From: Sinomicrobium sp.
GTDB taxonomy: Bacteria; Bacteroidota; Bacteroidia; Flavobacteriales; Flavobacteriaceae
NCBI GenBank assembly: GCA_029266035.1
Contig: JAJUFH010000007.1
Coordinates: forward strand, 1 to 64,000
Length of the DNA stretch: 64,000 nt
Direction: 5' to 3'
Part shown: piece by piece, positions 32,975-42,088 of the stretch
Numbering within the stretch: the first letter of the stretch is position 1
Layout: the number at the start of each line of letters is the position of its first letter
Position numbers and translations under genes: made by a program
The notes under the pieces: model-generated
The model's input: only the letters and a program-made list of their open reading frames with translations
What the model was told of the DNA's origin: nothing
Database searches by the model: none

Positions 32975-35239
32975 ATGGCTTTTGATATTGATATGATTCA
33001 AAAGGTCTATGCGGAAATGGCTGAAAGGGTAAATAGTGCCCGAAAGCTTGTTGGAAAGCCCTTGACCTTAGCTGAAAAGATTTTATATGCTCACCTGTGG
33101 GATAATATTCCCGAAAAAGCATTTGAGAGAGGTGTGGATTACGTAGATTTTGCTCCAGATAGGATAGCCTGTCAGGACGCTACTGCTCAGATGGCACTGT
33201 TGCAGTTTATGCGTGCTGGAAAACCCAAAGTTGCAGTGCCTACTACAGTGCATTGCGATCACCTGATTCAGGCAAAAGTAGGGGCAGACAAAGACCTTAA
33301 ACGAGCCAATGAAACCAGTAATGAGGTGTTTGATTTTCTCGGATCGGTATCCAATAAGTACGGAATTGGTTTCTGGAAGCCGGGTGCAGGGATTATTCAC
33401 CAGGTAGTACTCGAAAATTACGCCTTCCCCGGAGGTATGATGATCGGGACGGATTCGCATACCGTTAATGCCGGAGGATTAGGTATGATTGCTATTGGTG
33501 TGGGTGGAGCTGACGCTGTAGACGTTATGGCTGGAATGCCGTGGGAATTGAAGTTTCCTAAACTGATAGGAGTAAAACTCACCGGAAAGCTTTCCGGATG
33601 GACCGCTCCAAAAGATGTAATACTTAAAGTGGCGGGAATCCTCACCGTAAAAGGAGGGACAGGAGCCATCATAGAATATTTTGGAGAAGGTGCCGAAGCT
33701 ATGTCTTGTACAGGTAAGGGAACCATCTGTAATATGGGAGCTGAGGTAGGAGCTACTACTTCTACTTTTGGATACGACGCCTCTATGGATCGCTACTTGA
33801 GGTCTACCGGACGTGCCGATGTTGCCGATGCGGCAAATGCCGTTAAAGAACACCTTACCGGTGATGCTGAAGTTTACGCAAATCCGGAGCAGTATTTCGA
33901 TCAGGTAATCGAGATTAACCTCAGCGAATTGGAACCTCACTTAAACGGCCCTTTTTCACCGGACCTCGCTACGCCTATTTCAAAAATGAAAGAAGCGGCA
34001 AAAGAGAACGACTGGCCGCTTAAAGTGGAATACGGACTGATAGGATCTTGTACAAACTCTTCTTATGAGGATATTTCCAGAGCGGCATCTTTGGCTAAAC
34101 AGGTGTCTGATAAAAAGCTCAAAACAAAATCGAATTTTACCATAACTCCTGGTTCTGAACAGGTGCGCTACACCATAGAAAGGGACGGGTTTATCGATAC
34201 TTTTGATAAAATCGGAGCTACGGTATTTGCCAATGCTTGCGGACCGTGTATCGGGATGTGGGATAGAGAAGGAGCGGAGAAGGAAGAGCGCAATACCATA
34301 GTGCATTCATTTAACAGAAACTTTGCCAAGCGAGCGGATGGTAACCCTAATACTCTAGCATTTGTAGGATCGCCGGAATTGGTTACCGCAATTGCTATTT
34401 CCGGTAGACTCGATTTTAATCCGCTAAAAGACAAGCTGATCAATGAAGACGGAGAGGAAGTAATGCTCGATGAACCGAGAGGTTACGAATTGCCACCTGA
34501 AGGTTTTGCAGTTGAGGATGCAGGTTACCAAGCTCCTGCAGAAGATGGTAGTGGTGTCGATGTAGTGGTTTCACCTACTTCAGAACGCTTGCAGTTGCTG
34601 TCGCCTTTTGAGCCCTGGGATGGTAAAAACATTACAGGTGCCAAATTGCTGATCAAAGCTTTTGGAAAATGTACTACCGATCATATCTCTATGGCGGGAC
34701 CATGGTTGCGCTATCGCGGACACTTAGACAATATTTCCAACAACTGTTTGATAGGTGCAGTCAATGCCTATAACAAAAAGACTAATTTCGTAAAAAACCA
34801 GCTTACTGGTGAGTACGGCGGAGTGCCAGATACTCAAAGGGCTTATAAAGCTGCAGGAGTACCTACTATTGTAGTGGGCGACCACAACTATGGAGAGGGG
34901 TCTTCTAGAGAACACGCTGCGATGGAGCCTCGCCACTTGGGGGTGAAAGTAGTACTGGTGAAATCGTTTGCCCGTATTCACGAAACCAATCTCAAAAAAC
35001 AGGGAATGCTGGCACTTACCTTTGCCAACGAGGCCGATTACGATTTGATTCAAGAGGACGATACCTTTAATTTGATCGATCTCGAAGCCTTTGCTCCCGG
35101 TAAACAGATTACTATAGAGATTGTTCACAAAGACGGAAGTAAAGATGTAATCAAAACAAATCACAGCTATAACGAAGGACAAATAGGCTGGTTTAAAGCC
35201 GGTTCTGCACTTAACCTTATCGCTGCGGGGAAAGCTTAA
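32975..35239 (+). CDS. acn: Aconitate hydratase
   Basis: A 754-residue Fe-S enzyme of the tricarboxylic acid cycle that interconverts citrate and isocitrate. The three cluster cysteines are Cys359 ([12 protein letters not shown]), Cys422 and Cys425 ([10 protein letters not shown]). [13 protein letters not shown] near residue 165 and the C-terminal swivel domain with [20 protein letters not shown] are present. The length matches the mitochondrial-type aconitases used by many Bacteroidota. It is followed by its own terminator. Confidence 0.97.
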   Translation: MAFDIDMIQKVYAEMAERVNSARKLVGKPLTLAEKILYAHLWDNIPEKAFERGVDYVDFAPDRIACQDATAQMALLQFMRAGKPKVAVPTTVHCDHLIQAKVGADKDLKRANETSNEVFDFLGSVSNKYGIGFWKPGAGIIHQVVLENYAFPGGMMIGTDSHTVNAGGLGMIAIGVGGADAVDVMAGMPWELKFPKLIGVKLTGKLSGWTAPKDVILKVAGILTVKGGTGAIIEYFGEGAEAMSCTGKGTICNMGAEVGATTSTFGYDASMDRYLRSTGRADVADAANAVKEHLTGDAEVYANPEQYFDQVIEINLSELEPHLNGPFSPDLATPISKMKEAAKENDWPLKVEYGLIGSCTNSSYEDISRAASLAKQVSDKKLKTKSNFTITPGSEQVRYTIERDGFIDTFDKIGATVFANACGPCIGMWDREGAEKEERNTIVHSFNRNFAKRADGNPNTLAFVGSPELVTAIAISGRLDFNPLKDKLINEDGEEVMLDEPRGYELPPEGFAVEDAGYQAPAEDGSGVDVVVSPTSERLQLLSPFEPWDGKNITGAKLLIKAFGKCTTDHISMAGPWLRYRGHLDNISNNCLIGAVNAYNKKTNFVKNQLTGEYGGVPDTQRAYKAAGVPTIVVGDHNYGEGSSREHAAMEPRHLGVKVVLVKSFARIHETNLKKQGMLALTFANEADYDLIQEDDTFNLIDLEAFAPGKQITIEIVHKDGSKDVIKTNHSYNEGQIGWFKAGSALNLIAAGKA

Positions 35240-35260
35240 TAACATCGTTTATAGACGCAG

Positions 35261-35298
35261 AAAAGGCCACCAGAGTATTTTTTTGGGTGGCCTTTTTT
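35261..35298 (+). terminator. Intrinsic terminator after aconitase
   Basis: AAAGGCCACC pairs with GGGTGGCCTTT (one bulged or unmatched base) around a loop of about 14 bases, followed by a T run. Confidence 0.85.
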
Positions 35299-35330
35299 GT
35301 ATAGCTCTTTTAGGGTGAGACAATCTTGTA

Positions 35331-35366
35331 ATAAAAAAGGCGATACATTTGCTGTACCGCCTTTTA
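35331..35366 (-). terminator. Intrinsic terminator of the tRNA cluster
   Basis: On the minus strand, AAGGCGGTAC pairs with GTATCGCCTT (one mismatch) around AGCAAAT and is followed by six T residues in all. It lies just past the tRNA-Leu 3' end. Confidence 0.8.
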
Positions 35367-35369
35367 AAG

Positions 35370-35453
35370 TGCTCACGACTGGAGTCGAACCAGCACGTCC
35401 AAATGGACACCACCCCCTCAAGATGGCGTGTCTACCAATTCCACCACGTGAGC
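35370..35453 (-). tRNA. tRNA-Leu (anticodon GAG)
   Basis: The minus strand starts GCTCACGTGGTGGAATTGGT and closes with CGTGAGC, a seven-base acceptor stem. The anticodon loop CTTGAGG gives GAG. A long variable arm (GGTGTCCATTTGGACGT) and the T loop GGTTCGACTCC are present, as expected for a class II tRNA. The 3' CCA is not encoded. It is the last member of a three-tRNA minus-strand cluster. Confidence 0.95.
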
Positions 35454-35465
35454 TTACATGATGTG

Positions 35466-35538
35466 TGACCTGGCTGGGGCTCGAACCCAGGACCCTCTCC
35501 TTAAAAGGGAGATGCTCTACCAACTGAGCTACCAGGTC
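35466..35538 (-). tRNA. tRNA-Lys (anticodon TTT), copy 2
   Basis: The minus strand reads GACCTGGTAGCTCAGTTGGT with anticodon loop CTTTTAA, T arm GGGTTCGAGCCCC and closing CCAGGTC. It is identical to the copy at 35603-35675. The 3' CCA is not encoded. Confidence 0.95.
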
Positions 35539-35602
35539 GTAAGATTAAATTATTAAAAAAGAACACTCATCAAAAACGCCGAATCGTTTGATGATAATAA
35601 TG

Positions 35603-35675
35603 TGACCTGGCTGGGGCTCGAACCCAGGACCCTCTCCTTAAAAGGGAGATGCTCTACCAACTGAGCTACCAGGTC
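35603..35675 (-). tRNA. tRNA-Lys (anticodon TTT), copy 1
   Basis: The same sequence as the copy at 35466-35538, including the first downstream bases, so this is a recent tandem duplication or gene conversion. The 64-base spacer between the copies is not duplicated. It is the first gene of the cluster. Confidence 0.95.
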
Positions 35676-35790
35676 TTGAAACAAAACGGTTTAAACATTA
35701 AAATACCTTCTTGTATGAAGGTAAACCTCCTTTTCGGTAGGCGGGTGCAAATATAAGAGCAATTATTTATTTTTCAAGCTGATTTTGATA

Positions 35791-35798
35791 TAAATTTG
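35791..35798 (+). promoter_or_regulatory. Candidate -7 element of aroK
   Basis: TAAATTTG fits TAnnTTTG, 53 bases before the aroK start codon. No good -33 element is seen at the expected distance. Confidence 0.4.
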
Positions 35799-35851
35799 TC
35801 TTTTTTTTACGAGAGTAATATAACGTATTGTTTTTAAATAAATTAAAGTAT

Positions 35852-36367
35852 ATGGTGCTTGTATTGATAGGATATATGGGGAGTGGGAAAAGTGCAGTAG
35901 GCAGAGAACTGGCTGAAAAACTGTCTTTAAAATTTGTAGATCTGGACGATTTTATAGAGGAAAAGGAAGAAAAATCTATCTCGAGTATTTTCTCTGAGAA
36001 AGGGGAGATATACTTTAGGAAAGCCGAGAGTCGCTATATGGAAATATTGCTCACTAATGCAGAAGATACCGTCGTAGCACTGGGTGGGGGTACTCCTTGT
36101 TACGGTAGGAATACGGATGTTTTGCTAGAACTTACGGCCAATGTTTTCTATTTGAAGGCATCGGTAGGGGAGCTCGTTAAGAGGTTGAGTAGGGAAAAAC
36201 AACATCGTCCATTGCTACAACGTCTTTCCGAGGAAGAGCTGGAAGATTTTATTCGCAAGCATCTCTTTGAACGCAATGCGTACTATCTAAGGGCGCCTCA
36301 TATCGTTGAAGTTGACGGCAAGACAATTTCGGAAATAGTCGACGACATCGCATCGCGTATTTCCTGA
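35852..36367 (+). CDS. aroK: Shikimate kinase
   Basis: A 171-residue kinase of the aromatic amino acid pathway that phosphorylates shikimate at position 3. The P-loop is GYMGSGKSAVG (residues 7-17), DLDDFIEE binds Mg and shikimate, FRKAESRYM holds the substrate Arg and Glu, VVALGGGTPCY is the Walker B-like glycine motif, and the adenine-binding loop is near REKQHRPLL. The start MVLVLIGYMGSGKS was chosen; the frame extends to a TTG at 35828 without similarity. Confidence 0.94.
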   Translation: MVLVLIGYMGSGKSAVGRELAEKLSLKFVDLDDFIEEKEEKSISSIFSEKGEIYFRKAESRYMEILLTNAEDTVVALGGGTPCYGRNTDVLLELTANVFYLKASVGELVKRLSREKQHRPLLQRLSEEELEDFIRKHLFERNAYYLRAPHIVEVDGKTISEIVDDIASRIS

Positions 36368-36402
36368 TATCCTTGCTTCCAGTTATATTTTTAGCTTTGG
36401 TG

Positions 36403-36906
36403 TTAGCGCAGATAAGCTACATTTCCGCTATCGGAAAACTCTACATTCACGTGTTCTTGTAGGGAAGTAGACAGTGAAATTCCTTTGAAATCGGCCTTTA
36501 CAGGATAGCGCTTGTGATTGCGATCTACCAGTACGGCAGTCTTTAATTTTTTTAACGGAACGTTGAGAAAGTGCTTTATTCCATATATCAGGGTAGAGCC
36601 TGAGTTGAGTACATCGTCTACCAAAACAACGGCTTTGTCTCGATAGACTTCTTCAGAAAGTGAAGTGCTTATAGGGTTGGTCGGAGTTTTTTTGTCGATA
36701 CGCACTTCACAAAGACTTACGGGAATATCTGAAATCTCAGAAAATACCCCTGCAATTTTTTCAGCCAAGGTGAGTCCACCCGAAACTATTCCAGCGATGA
36801 TAATTTCGTCTTCATCGACAAAGGTCTCGTATATCTGGTATGCGATCCTTTTTACTTTGTGTTCTATTTCTTCGTGGCTCAGTATTTTATTTTCAACAGT
36901 GGTCAT
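36403..36906 (-). CDS. Phosphoribosyltransferase (PyrR/type I fold)
   Basis: A 167-residue type I phosphoribosyltransferase. The PRPP loop is AVVLVDDVLNSGSTLIYGI, preceded by IAGIVSGGLTLAEKI. It resembles PyrR- and hypoxanthine-type enzymes, but no pyrimidine genes are near, so the base substrate or a regulatory role is open. It lies 48 bases downstream of the S4 gene on the same strand, probably one transcription unit. Confidence 0.85.
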   Translation of the reverse strand: MTTVENKILSHEEIEHKVKRIAYQIYETFVDEDEIIIAGIVSGGLTLAEKIAGVFSEISDIPVSLCEVRIDKKTPTNPISTSLSEEVYRDKAVVLVDDVLNSGSTLIYGIKHFLNVPLKKLKTAVLVDRNHKRYPVKADFKGISLSTSLQEHVNVEFSDSGNVAYLR

Positions 36907-36954
36907 AACTCCTATTTGAAATTCCTATACAAAGGTATTGATTAAAACGGAATT

Positions 36955-37329
36955 TTAATCGGGCTCTTCATCGAGAAAGTCATCAATATCTCTTCTGTCT
37001 TTTTTGGTGGGTCTGCCAGTTCCTTTTTTTCGGTAGTAATCTTTGGCGTATTTGAGCAATTCTATATTTTCGAAAGCTTCTTTCGGAGTGGTATCGGTAC
37101 GGTATATATCGGTTAGTTTTGCACCTACCCTGCTCTGCGGAATATCGAGTACGGTGAGCTGGTAGTCAATCTGGTTTTTCCGCAAAACAATCTTGTCGCC
37201 CGGATATACTTCTCGTGAAGGCTTTACCTTCTGCCCGTTGATTTCTATATGTCCCTTTTTACAGGCTTCGGTGGCTATATTTCTGGTCTTGTAGTAGCGC
37301 ACACACCACAAATACTTGTCGATACGCAT
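36955..37329 (-). CDS. S4-domain RNA-binding protein (Hsp15-like)
   Basis: A 124-residue protein with an N-terminal S4 domain (MRIDKYLWCVRYYKTRNIA, ACKKGHIEINGQKVKPSREVYPGD) and a basic C-terminal tail (KKGTGRPTKKDRRDID) as in the Hsp15/HslR family, which rescues 50S subunits carrying nascent chains in Escherichia coli. The open frame extends 26 codons upstream with a hydrophobic, unrelated sequence; MRIDKYLW is the family start. It is divergent from the FKBP lipoprotein gene. Confidence 0.88.
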   Translation of the reverse strand: MRIDKYLWCVRYYKTRNIATEACKKGHIEINGQKVKPSREVYPGDKIVLRKNQIDYQLTVLDIPQSRVGAKLTDIYRTDTTPKEAFENIELLKYAKDYYRKKGTGRPTKKDRRDIDDFLDEEPD

Positions 37330-37406
37330 GAGAAAAGGAAAATCTACATTAATTAATAAAACAAATGTACAGAAAATTGTATCTTGCGCATTCAATTTTT
37401 TGAACA

Positions 37407-38111
37407 ATGATGAAGATTAATAGATTAGGTTTGGCAGTGGTTGGAACGCTAACCCTGTTGTATTCCTGTAAAAAAGACGACGACGGAGGTCGGATAGAAG
37501 TGAGAGACCCTGTAGAAGTGGAAGCCGAGAACGATAGTGATATCAGAGATTATCTCAGCACGCATTTTTACAATTACGAAGAGTTTGAAGCTGCAGCTTC
37601 TGGTGAGCTGGAAGATTTTGATTATAAAATAGTAATAGATTCTATCGGTGGGGAAAACAGCGATAAGATTCCGTTAATCGATCAGGTAAAAGATACCGTT
37701 ATTCCGATTGAAATCGGCGAGGACGAACCTCTAGATCACAAGATGTATTACCTGGTAGCACGACAGGGAGATCAGGAAGCTCCTGAAAAAACAGATTCAG
37801 CCTTAGTGAGATATAAAGGATTCCGTTTGAACGATGCGGTTTTCGATCGCAGTAATGTTCCTGTGTGGTTTGATTTGAACAATGTGGTACAAGGTTTTTC
37901 TGAATTTATGCCCTATTTAAAATCTGGTGGAGAGATTATTGTTGACGAAGAAGACGGGACGTATCTTTATTCAGGAAACTACGGTGTTGGCTTGGTCTTT
38001 ATGCCGGCTGCATTGGGGTATTATACCGGACAGGGAAGCATCCCTTCATATTCTCCCATTGCCTTTAGCATAGAGCTCTTCCGTGTGAGGGAAGGAGAAG
38101 CTGAGGAGTAG
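37407..38111 (+). CDS. FKBP-type peptidyl-prolyl isomerase-like lipoprotein
   Basis: A 234-residue lipoprotein with a lipobox around Cys21 (TLLYSCKKDDD). The C-terminal 110 residues resemble an FKBP domain: ALVRYKGFRLNDAVFDRSNVPVWFDLNNVVQGFSEFMPYLKSGGE, then FMPAALGYYTG and PIAFSIELFRV. In Bacteroidota such lipoproteins are near GldI and assist folding of envelope proteins, though gliding involvement cannot be told here. It ends 20 bases before a strong bidirectional terminator. Confidence 0.85.
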   Translation: MMKINRLGLAVVGTLTLLYSCKKDDDGGRIEVRDPVEVEAENDSDIRDYLSTHFYNYEEFEAAASGELEDFDYKIVIDSIGGENSDKIPLIDQVKDTVIPIEIGEDEPLDHKMYYLVARQGDQEAPEKTDSALVRYKGFRLNDAVFDRSNVPVWFDLNNVVQGFSEFMPYLKSGGEIIVDEEDGTYLYSGNYGVGLVFMPAALGYYTGQGSIPSYSPIAFSIELFRVREGEAEE

Positions 38112-38131
38112 TAGAGAAAAATTTTTAAAAT

Positions 38132-38169
38132 AAAAAAAAGCGACCGGTTTTGTACCGGTCGCTTTTTTT
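38132..38169 (+). terminator. Bidirectional intrinsic terminator
   Basis: GCGACCGGT pairs with ACCGGTCGC around a short TTTTGT loop. It is flanked by eight A and seven T residues, so it serves both the FKBP gene (plus) and the porin-like gene (minus). Confidence 0.9.
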
Positions 38170-38192
38170 GTTTAGAGTTCTTCGTTCTGTCT

Positions 38193-38789
38193 TTAAAACT
38201 TATAAGAGAGCCCAAAGATGACCTGGTTTGGCCTGCTGTCTATCTTTAGGTTTTCGCTGTTGTTTCGCACTATATCGGCTTCGGAGTTTGACAGTCCCCT
38301 TTCCCATCGTACGTCGAGCCCTAGGCTCCCTAATTCTACGCCCAGCCCCATTTGCATGCCGAGCGTAAAGCCGTCGGTATCGACATCTTCTATATCGTCG
38401 ACATCGAAATCGGAGTCTACTACAAATTGGAATGAGGGTCCGATAAAGGCGTGTGCAAATCCGAGAAATTTTTTCCCTACCAAAATGGGTACATCCAGTT
38501 TTTGCAGATCAAAATTGCCGCGTTGTCCGCCAAATTCGTATTGGCTGCTAATTTGGGTGTACATAAACTCAGGGCGTACATACAATCCGATAATCGGGAC
38601 ATTACCTCTGAGCCATACTCCTACGTGATATCCTGCTTTTCCTTTACCTCCGGAGAGAACATCAGAAGCTTGATCTTTTAGTTTACCTGTCTTGTTGTAG
38701 TTAAATCCAGCTTTTACTCCAAAGTCTATCTGAGAATATCCGGCAGCATATACCAGTAGCGCAGCAATAATCAAAAGTGTTTTTTTCAT
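38193..38789 (-). CDS. Outer-membrane beta-barrel protein (porin family, PorT-like)
   Basis: A 198-residue protein with a signal peptide (residues 1-19, ending AAGYSQ) followed by alternating amphipathic strands (IDFGVKAGFNYNK, VGVWLRGNV, GLYVRPEFMYTQ, HAFIGPSFQFVVDS). It ends in a C-terminal Phe (VIFGLSYKF), the usual signature for insertion into the outer membrane. It belongs to the OMP_b-brl_2 type of small barrels. The ligand or role is unknown. Confidence 0.85.
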   Translation of the reverse strand: MKKTLLIIAALLVYAAGYSQIDFGVKAGFNYNKTGKLKDQASDVLSGGKGKAGYHVGVWLRGNVPIIGLYVRPEFMYTQISSQYEFGGQRGNFDLQKLDVPILVGKKFLGFAHAFIGPSFQFVVDSDFDVDDIEDVDTDGFTLGMQMGLGVELGSLGLDVRWERGLSNSEADIVRNNSENLKIDSRPNQVIFGLSYKF

Positions 38790-38840
38790 AGGTACAGTTT
38801 AAATTCCCCGGATGATTTCTCAGTCCGGGGAGGTGTTCTG

Positions 38841-39794
38841 TTATTTTCTTTTCAGTACCTTTTCAACGGCATTTACAATAGCTTTATTGTTCAGACCGTA
38901 TTTTTCCATCAGTTGAGCAGGAGTACCACTTTCTCCGAAAGAATCTTTTACAGCTACAAATTCCTGTGGTACGGGACGGTTTTGAGCAAGTACTCTGGAT
39001 ACACTTTCTCCGAGTCCGCCGTAGTAATTGTGTTCTTCTGCAGTGACGATACATCCGGTTTTGGCTACAGAATCCAAAATAGCTTTTTCGTCCAAAGGCT
39101 TGATGGTGTGAATATCTATGACTTCTACAGAGATTCCGCGATTTTCGAGGGCTTCTGCTGCTATAAGAGCCTCCCATACCAAATGGCCGGTAGCTACGAT
39201 GGTTACATCGGTACCTTCGTTGAGCATCAGCGCTTTTCCAATTTCAAATTTCTGATCTTCGGGAGTAAAGTTGGCCACGGCAGGACGTCCGAAACGGAGG
39301 TATACAGGCCCTTCGTGCTCGGCGATGGCAATGGTAGCCGCTTTGGTCTGGTTGTAGTCGCAGGGGTTGATCACTGTCATTCCGGGCAACATTTTCATCA
39401 GTCCGATGTCTTCTAATATCTGGTGAGTAGCCCCGTCTTCACCTAGGGTGAGTCCGGCATGAGAAGCACATATCTTTACATTTTTGCCAGAGTAGGCAAT
39501 AGATTGCCGTATTTGATCGTATACCCTTCCGGTAGAGAAATTGGCAAAGGTACCGGTAAACGGAATTTTTCCCCCTATGGTAAGTCCGGCCGCAATACCC
39601 ATCATATTGGCTTCGGCTATACCCACCTGAAAGAAGCGCTCTGGATTTTCATCGATAAATTCTTGGATTTTTAGCGATCCAATAAGGTCGGCACATAGGG
39701 CTACCACATTGGGATTAGTTCGCCCGAGAACCGTCATTCCCGCACCGTATCCACTTCTGGTGTCTTTTTTTCCTGTATCTGTATATTTTTTCAT
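38841..39794 (-). CDS. Transketolase, C-terminal subunit
   Basis: A 317-residue protein holding the pyrimidine-binding and C-terminal domains of transketolase ([60 protein letters not shown], and the late [16 protein letters not shown]). It works with the upstream N-terminal subunit as one thiamine-diphosphate enzyme of the pentose phosphate pathway. The two genes are 24 bases apart on the same strand, in the order N then C. Confidence 0.93.
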   Translation of the reverse strand: MKKYTDTGKKDTRSGYGAGMTVLGRTNPNVVALCADLIGSLKIQEFIDENPERFFQVGIAEANMMGIAAGLTIGGKIPFTGTFANFSTGRVYDQIRQSIAYSGKNVKICASHAGLTLGEDGATHQILEDIGLMKMLPGMTVINPCDYNQTKAATIAIAEHEGPVYLRFGRPAVANFTPEDQKFEIGKALMLNEGTDVTIVATGHLVWEALIAAEALENRGISVEVIDIHTIKPLDEKAILDSVAKTGCIVTAEEHNYYGGLGESVSRVLAQNRPVPQEFVAVKDSFGESGTPAQLMEKYGLNNKAIVNAVEKVLKRK

Positions 39795-39818
39795 TTCAGT
39801 TTTCTGTTTTGTGGATGA

Positions 39819-40664
39819 TTAATAATCCCCCAAGGTTTCGGGATTTTGCGCCAGTGCCTTTTCGAGTTGCTCGTCGTTTGGCGCTTTTCCGTGCCATGCA
39901 TGAGTGTGCATCATAAAATCAACTCCATGTCCCATTACGGTATGTAGCAATACACAAACCGGTTTGCCTTTTCCCGTTCTGTTTTTAGCCTCTTTCAATC
40001 CCTTGATCACCGCTTCGATATCGTTTCCGTTTTCAACTTCCAAAACATCCCATCCGAATGCTTCGAACTTAGCTCTGAGATCTCCCAGTGGTAATACGTC
40101 GTCTGTGGCTCCGTCTATCTGTTTTCCGTTGTAGTCTACCGTTGCGATATAGTTGTCTACCTTGTTTCCGGAGGCATACATAATGGCTTCCCAATTTTGC
40201 CCTTCTTGAAGTTCTCCATCGCCGTGCAAACTGTACACCAAATGCTCGTCTTTGTTGAGCTTTTTAGCCAGTGCAGCGCCTATGGCAACCGACATTCCTT
40301 GTCCGAGAGAACCTGAAGCGATGCGTATTCCTGGCAGCCCTTCGTGTGTGGTAGGGTGGCCTTGCAATCGGGAATCGATCTTGCGGAAGGTGTTGAGTTC
40401 TTTTACCGGAAAATATCCTCTTCTAGCTAGTACACTGTAGTATACCGGAGAGATATGCCCATTAGAGAGAAAGAAGAGATCTTCTCCTATACCGTCCATG
40501 TCGAACTGATCGTTCAGTTCCATAATTTCGTTGTACAAAGCCACAAAAAATTCTGTACACCCTAAAGAACCTCCTGGATGTCCAGAATTTACTTGGTGTA
40601 CCATTCGCAGTATATCTCTGCGAACCTGCGTTGCTAAGTCGTTTAGTTGTTGAATATTAGACAT
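39819..40664 (-). CDS. Transketolase, N-terminal subunit
   Basis: A 281-residue protein with the thiamine-diphosphate domain. VNSGHPGGSLGCTEF is at the start, SGSLGQGMSVAIGAAL in the middle, and the cofactor motif HGDGELQEGQNWEAIMYA is followed by VDYNGKQIDG. It corresponds to residues 1 to about 300 of one-chain transketolase. A split enzyme is normal for many Bacteroidota and is not a frameshift, since the two frames do not overlap and both have proper ends. Confidence 0.93.
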   Translation of the reverse strand: MSNIQQLNDLATQVRRDILRMVHQVNSGHPGGSLGCTEFFVALYNEIMELNDQFDMDGIGEDLFFLSNGHISPVYYSVLARRGYFPVKELNTFRKIDSRLQGHPTTHEGLPGIRIASGSLGQGMSVAIGAALAKKLNKDEHLVYSLHGDGELQEGQNWEAIMYASGNKVDNYIATVDYNGKQIDGATDDVLPLGDLRAKFEAFGWDVLEVENGNDIEAVIKGLKEAKNRTGKGKPVCVLLHTVMGHGVDFMMHTHAWHGKAPNDEQLEKALAQNPETLGDY

Positions 40665-40876
40665 TTTGATGAGTTGAATTAATTCCCGGCAAAAATAGCC
40701 TTAAAAAAGTATCCCTCAAAGGATTTCTAGGTTAGATTGAGTGCTTTGAACAATAATTTTCCGGTTTTTATTTTATTTTATTTGAAATTGTGGGCGAAAA
40801 GTGTAGTGGACAATAGTCACTAAAAAAGTATCTGTTGTAATGAGAAAGAGTTGACTTCTCATTTGTGCATAATCTG

Positions 40877-40884
40877 TATCTTTG
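40877..40884 (+). promoter_or_regulatory. Candidate -7 element of tgt
   Basis: TATCTTTG, a perfect TAnnTTTG, 23 bases before the tgt start codon. A weak -33-like TTGA lies at 40851-40854. It would drive the tgt-lptF-EamA cluster. Confidence 0.55.
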
Positions 40885-40907
40885 CCGCCTGATTGAATTT
40901 GTTTTAT

Positions 40908-42038
40908 ATGGAGTTTGAGTTATTGGCGAAAGATCCTGGTAGCAAGGCCAGAGCTGGGAAGATTACCACGGCACACGGGGTGATAGAAACCCCTATTTTT
41001 ATGCCCGTAGGTACTGTGGCATCGGTAAAGGGGGTGCACCAGCGCGAACTGAAGGAAGATATCAATCCAGATATTATTCTCGGGAATACCTACCATTTAT
41101 ATCTCAGGCCACAGACCGATATTCTTGAAAAAGCCGGAGGACTACACAAGTTTATGGGATGGGATAGAAATATACTGACCGATAGTGGTGGGTATCAGGT
41201 GTATTCGCTTTCTGCCAATAGGAAGATCAAGGAAGAGGGAGTTAAATTTAAGTCGCATATCGATGGCTCTTACCATTTTTTCTCACCAGAAAGGGCTATG
41301 GAGATACAGCGAAGCATAGGAGGAGATATCATTATGGCGTTTGACGAATGTACGCCCTATCCCTGCGATTACAACTATGCCAAACGCTCTATGCATATGA
41401 CTCACCGTTGGCTGGATCGCTGTATAGCACACCTCGGGAAGGTGCCGGAAAAATACGATTACAGCCAATCTCTTTTTCCCATTGTTCAGGGGTCGGTATA
41501 CAAAGATTTGAGAAGGCAGTCGGCAGAATACATTGCAGAAGCAGGTGCCGAGGGCAATGCCATAGGCGGTCTTTCGGTAGGAGAACCGGCAGAAGAGATG
41601 TACGCTATGACCGAAGTGGTCTGCGATATACTTCCCACCGACAAGCCGCGTTATCTTATGGGAGTGGGGACACCGGCCAATATTCTCGAGAATATAGCTC
41701 TTGGGGTAGATATGTTTGACTGTGTGATGCCCACCCGAAATGCTCGTAACGGAATGTTGTTTACGGCCAATGGCATTATCAATATCAAAAACAAGAAATG
41801 GGAGGACGATTTTTCTCCCGTAGACGAAATGGGTATTACTTTTGTAGACGCCCAATATTCTAAAGCTTATTTGAGACATCTTTTTGCTGCCAATGAATTT
41901 CTCGGTAAGCAAATCGCGACCATTCACAACCTCGGGTTTTACCTGTGGCTTGTGAGAGAAGCCAGAAAACATATTCTGGAAGGAGATTTTAACAACTGGA
42001 AAAACGTGATGGTGAGGAAACTCACAGAACGATTGTAA
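40908..42038 (+). CDS. tgt: tRNA-guanine transglycosylase, lacking the usual zinc cysteines
   Basis: A 376-residue enzyme that exchanges guanine-34 for a queuine precursor in GUN tRNAs. The catalytic aspartates are Asp92 (ILTDSGGYQVYS) and Asp271 (FDCVMPTRNARNG). GNTYHLYLRP and IGGLSVGEP are typical. The zinc site should read CxCxxC before YSRAYL; here the segment is MGITFVDAQYSKAYL, so all three cysteines are replaced, while the fourth ligand His in ATIHNLGFY remains. The start is MEFELLAKDPGSKARAG. It is followed by lptF at 50 bases. Confidence 0.95.
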   Translation: MEFELLAKDPGSKARAGKITTAHGVIETPIFMPVGTVASVKGVHQRELKEDINPDIILGNTYHLYLRPQTDILEKAGGLHKFMGWDRNILTDSGGYQVYSLSANRKIKEEGVKFKSHIDGSYHFFSPERAMEIQRSIGGDIIMAFDECTPYPCDYNYAKRSMHMTHRWLDRCIAHLGKVPEKYDYSQSLFPIVQGSVYKDLRRQSAEYIAEAGAEGNAIGGLSVGEPAEEMYAMTEVVCDILPTDKPRYLMGVGTPANILENIALGVDMFDCVMPTRNARNGMLFTANGIINIKNKKWEDDFSPVDEMGITFVDAQYSKAYLRHLFAANEFLGKQIATIHNLGFYLWLVREARKHILEGDFNNWKNVMVRKLTERL

Positions 42039-42088
42039 TGAGGGATGAGCGCTTGTCAGTATCGGAGATTTAAACTGAATTTATTCGC

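Noticed and set aside
35370..35675. tRNA cluster as a phage or island attachment site
   Set aside because: No integrase gene, no partial tRNA copy and only housekeeping genes on both sides.
38841..40664. Transketolase broken by a mutation
   Set aside because: The two frames do not overlap, both have correct ends and the split falls at the domain border, as in many Bacteroidota.
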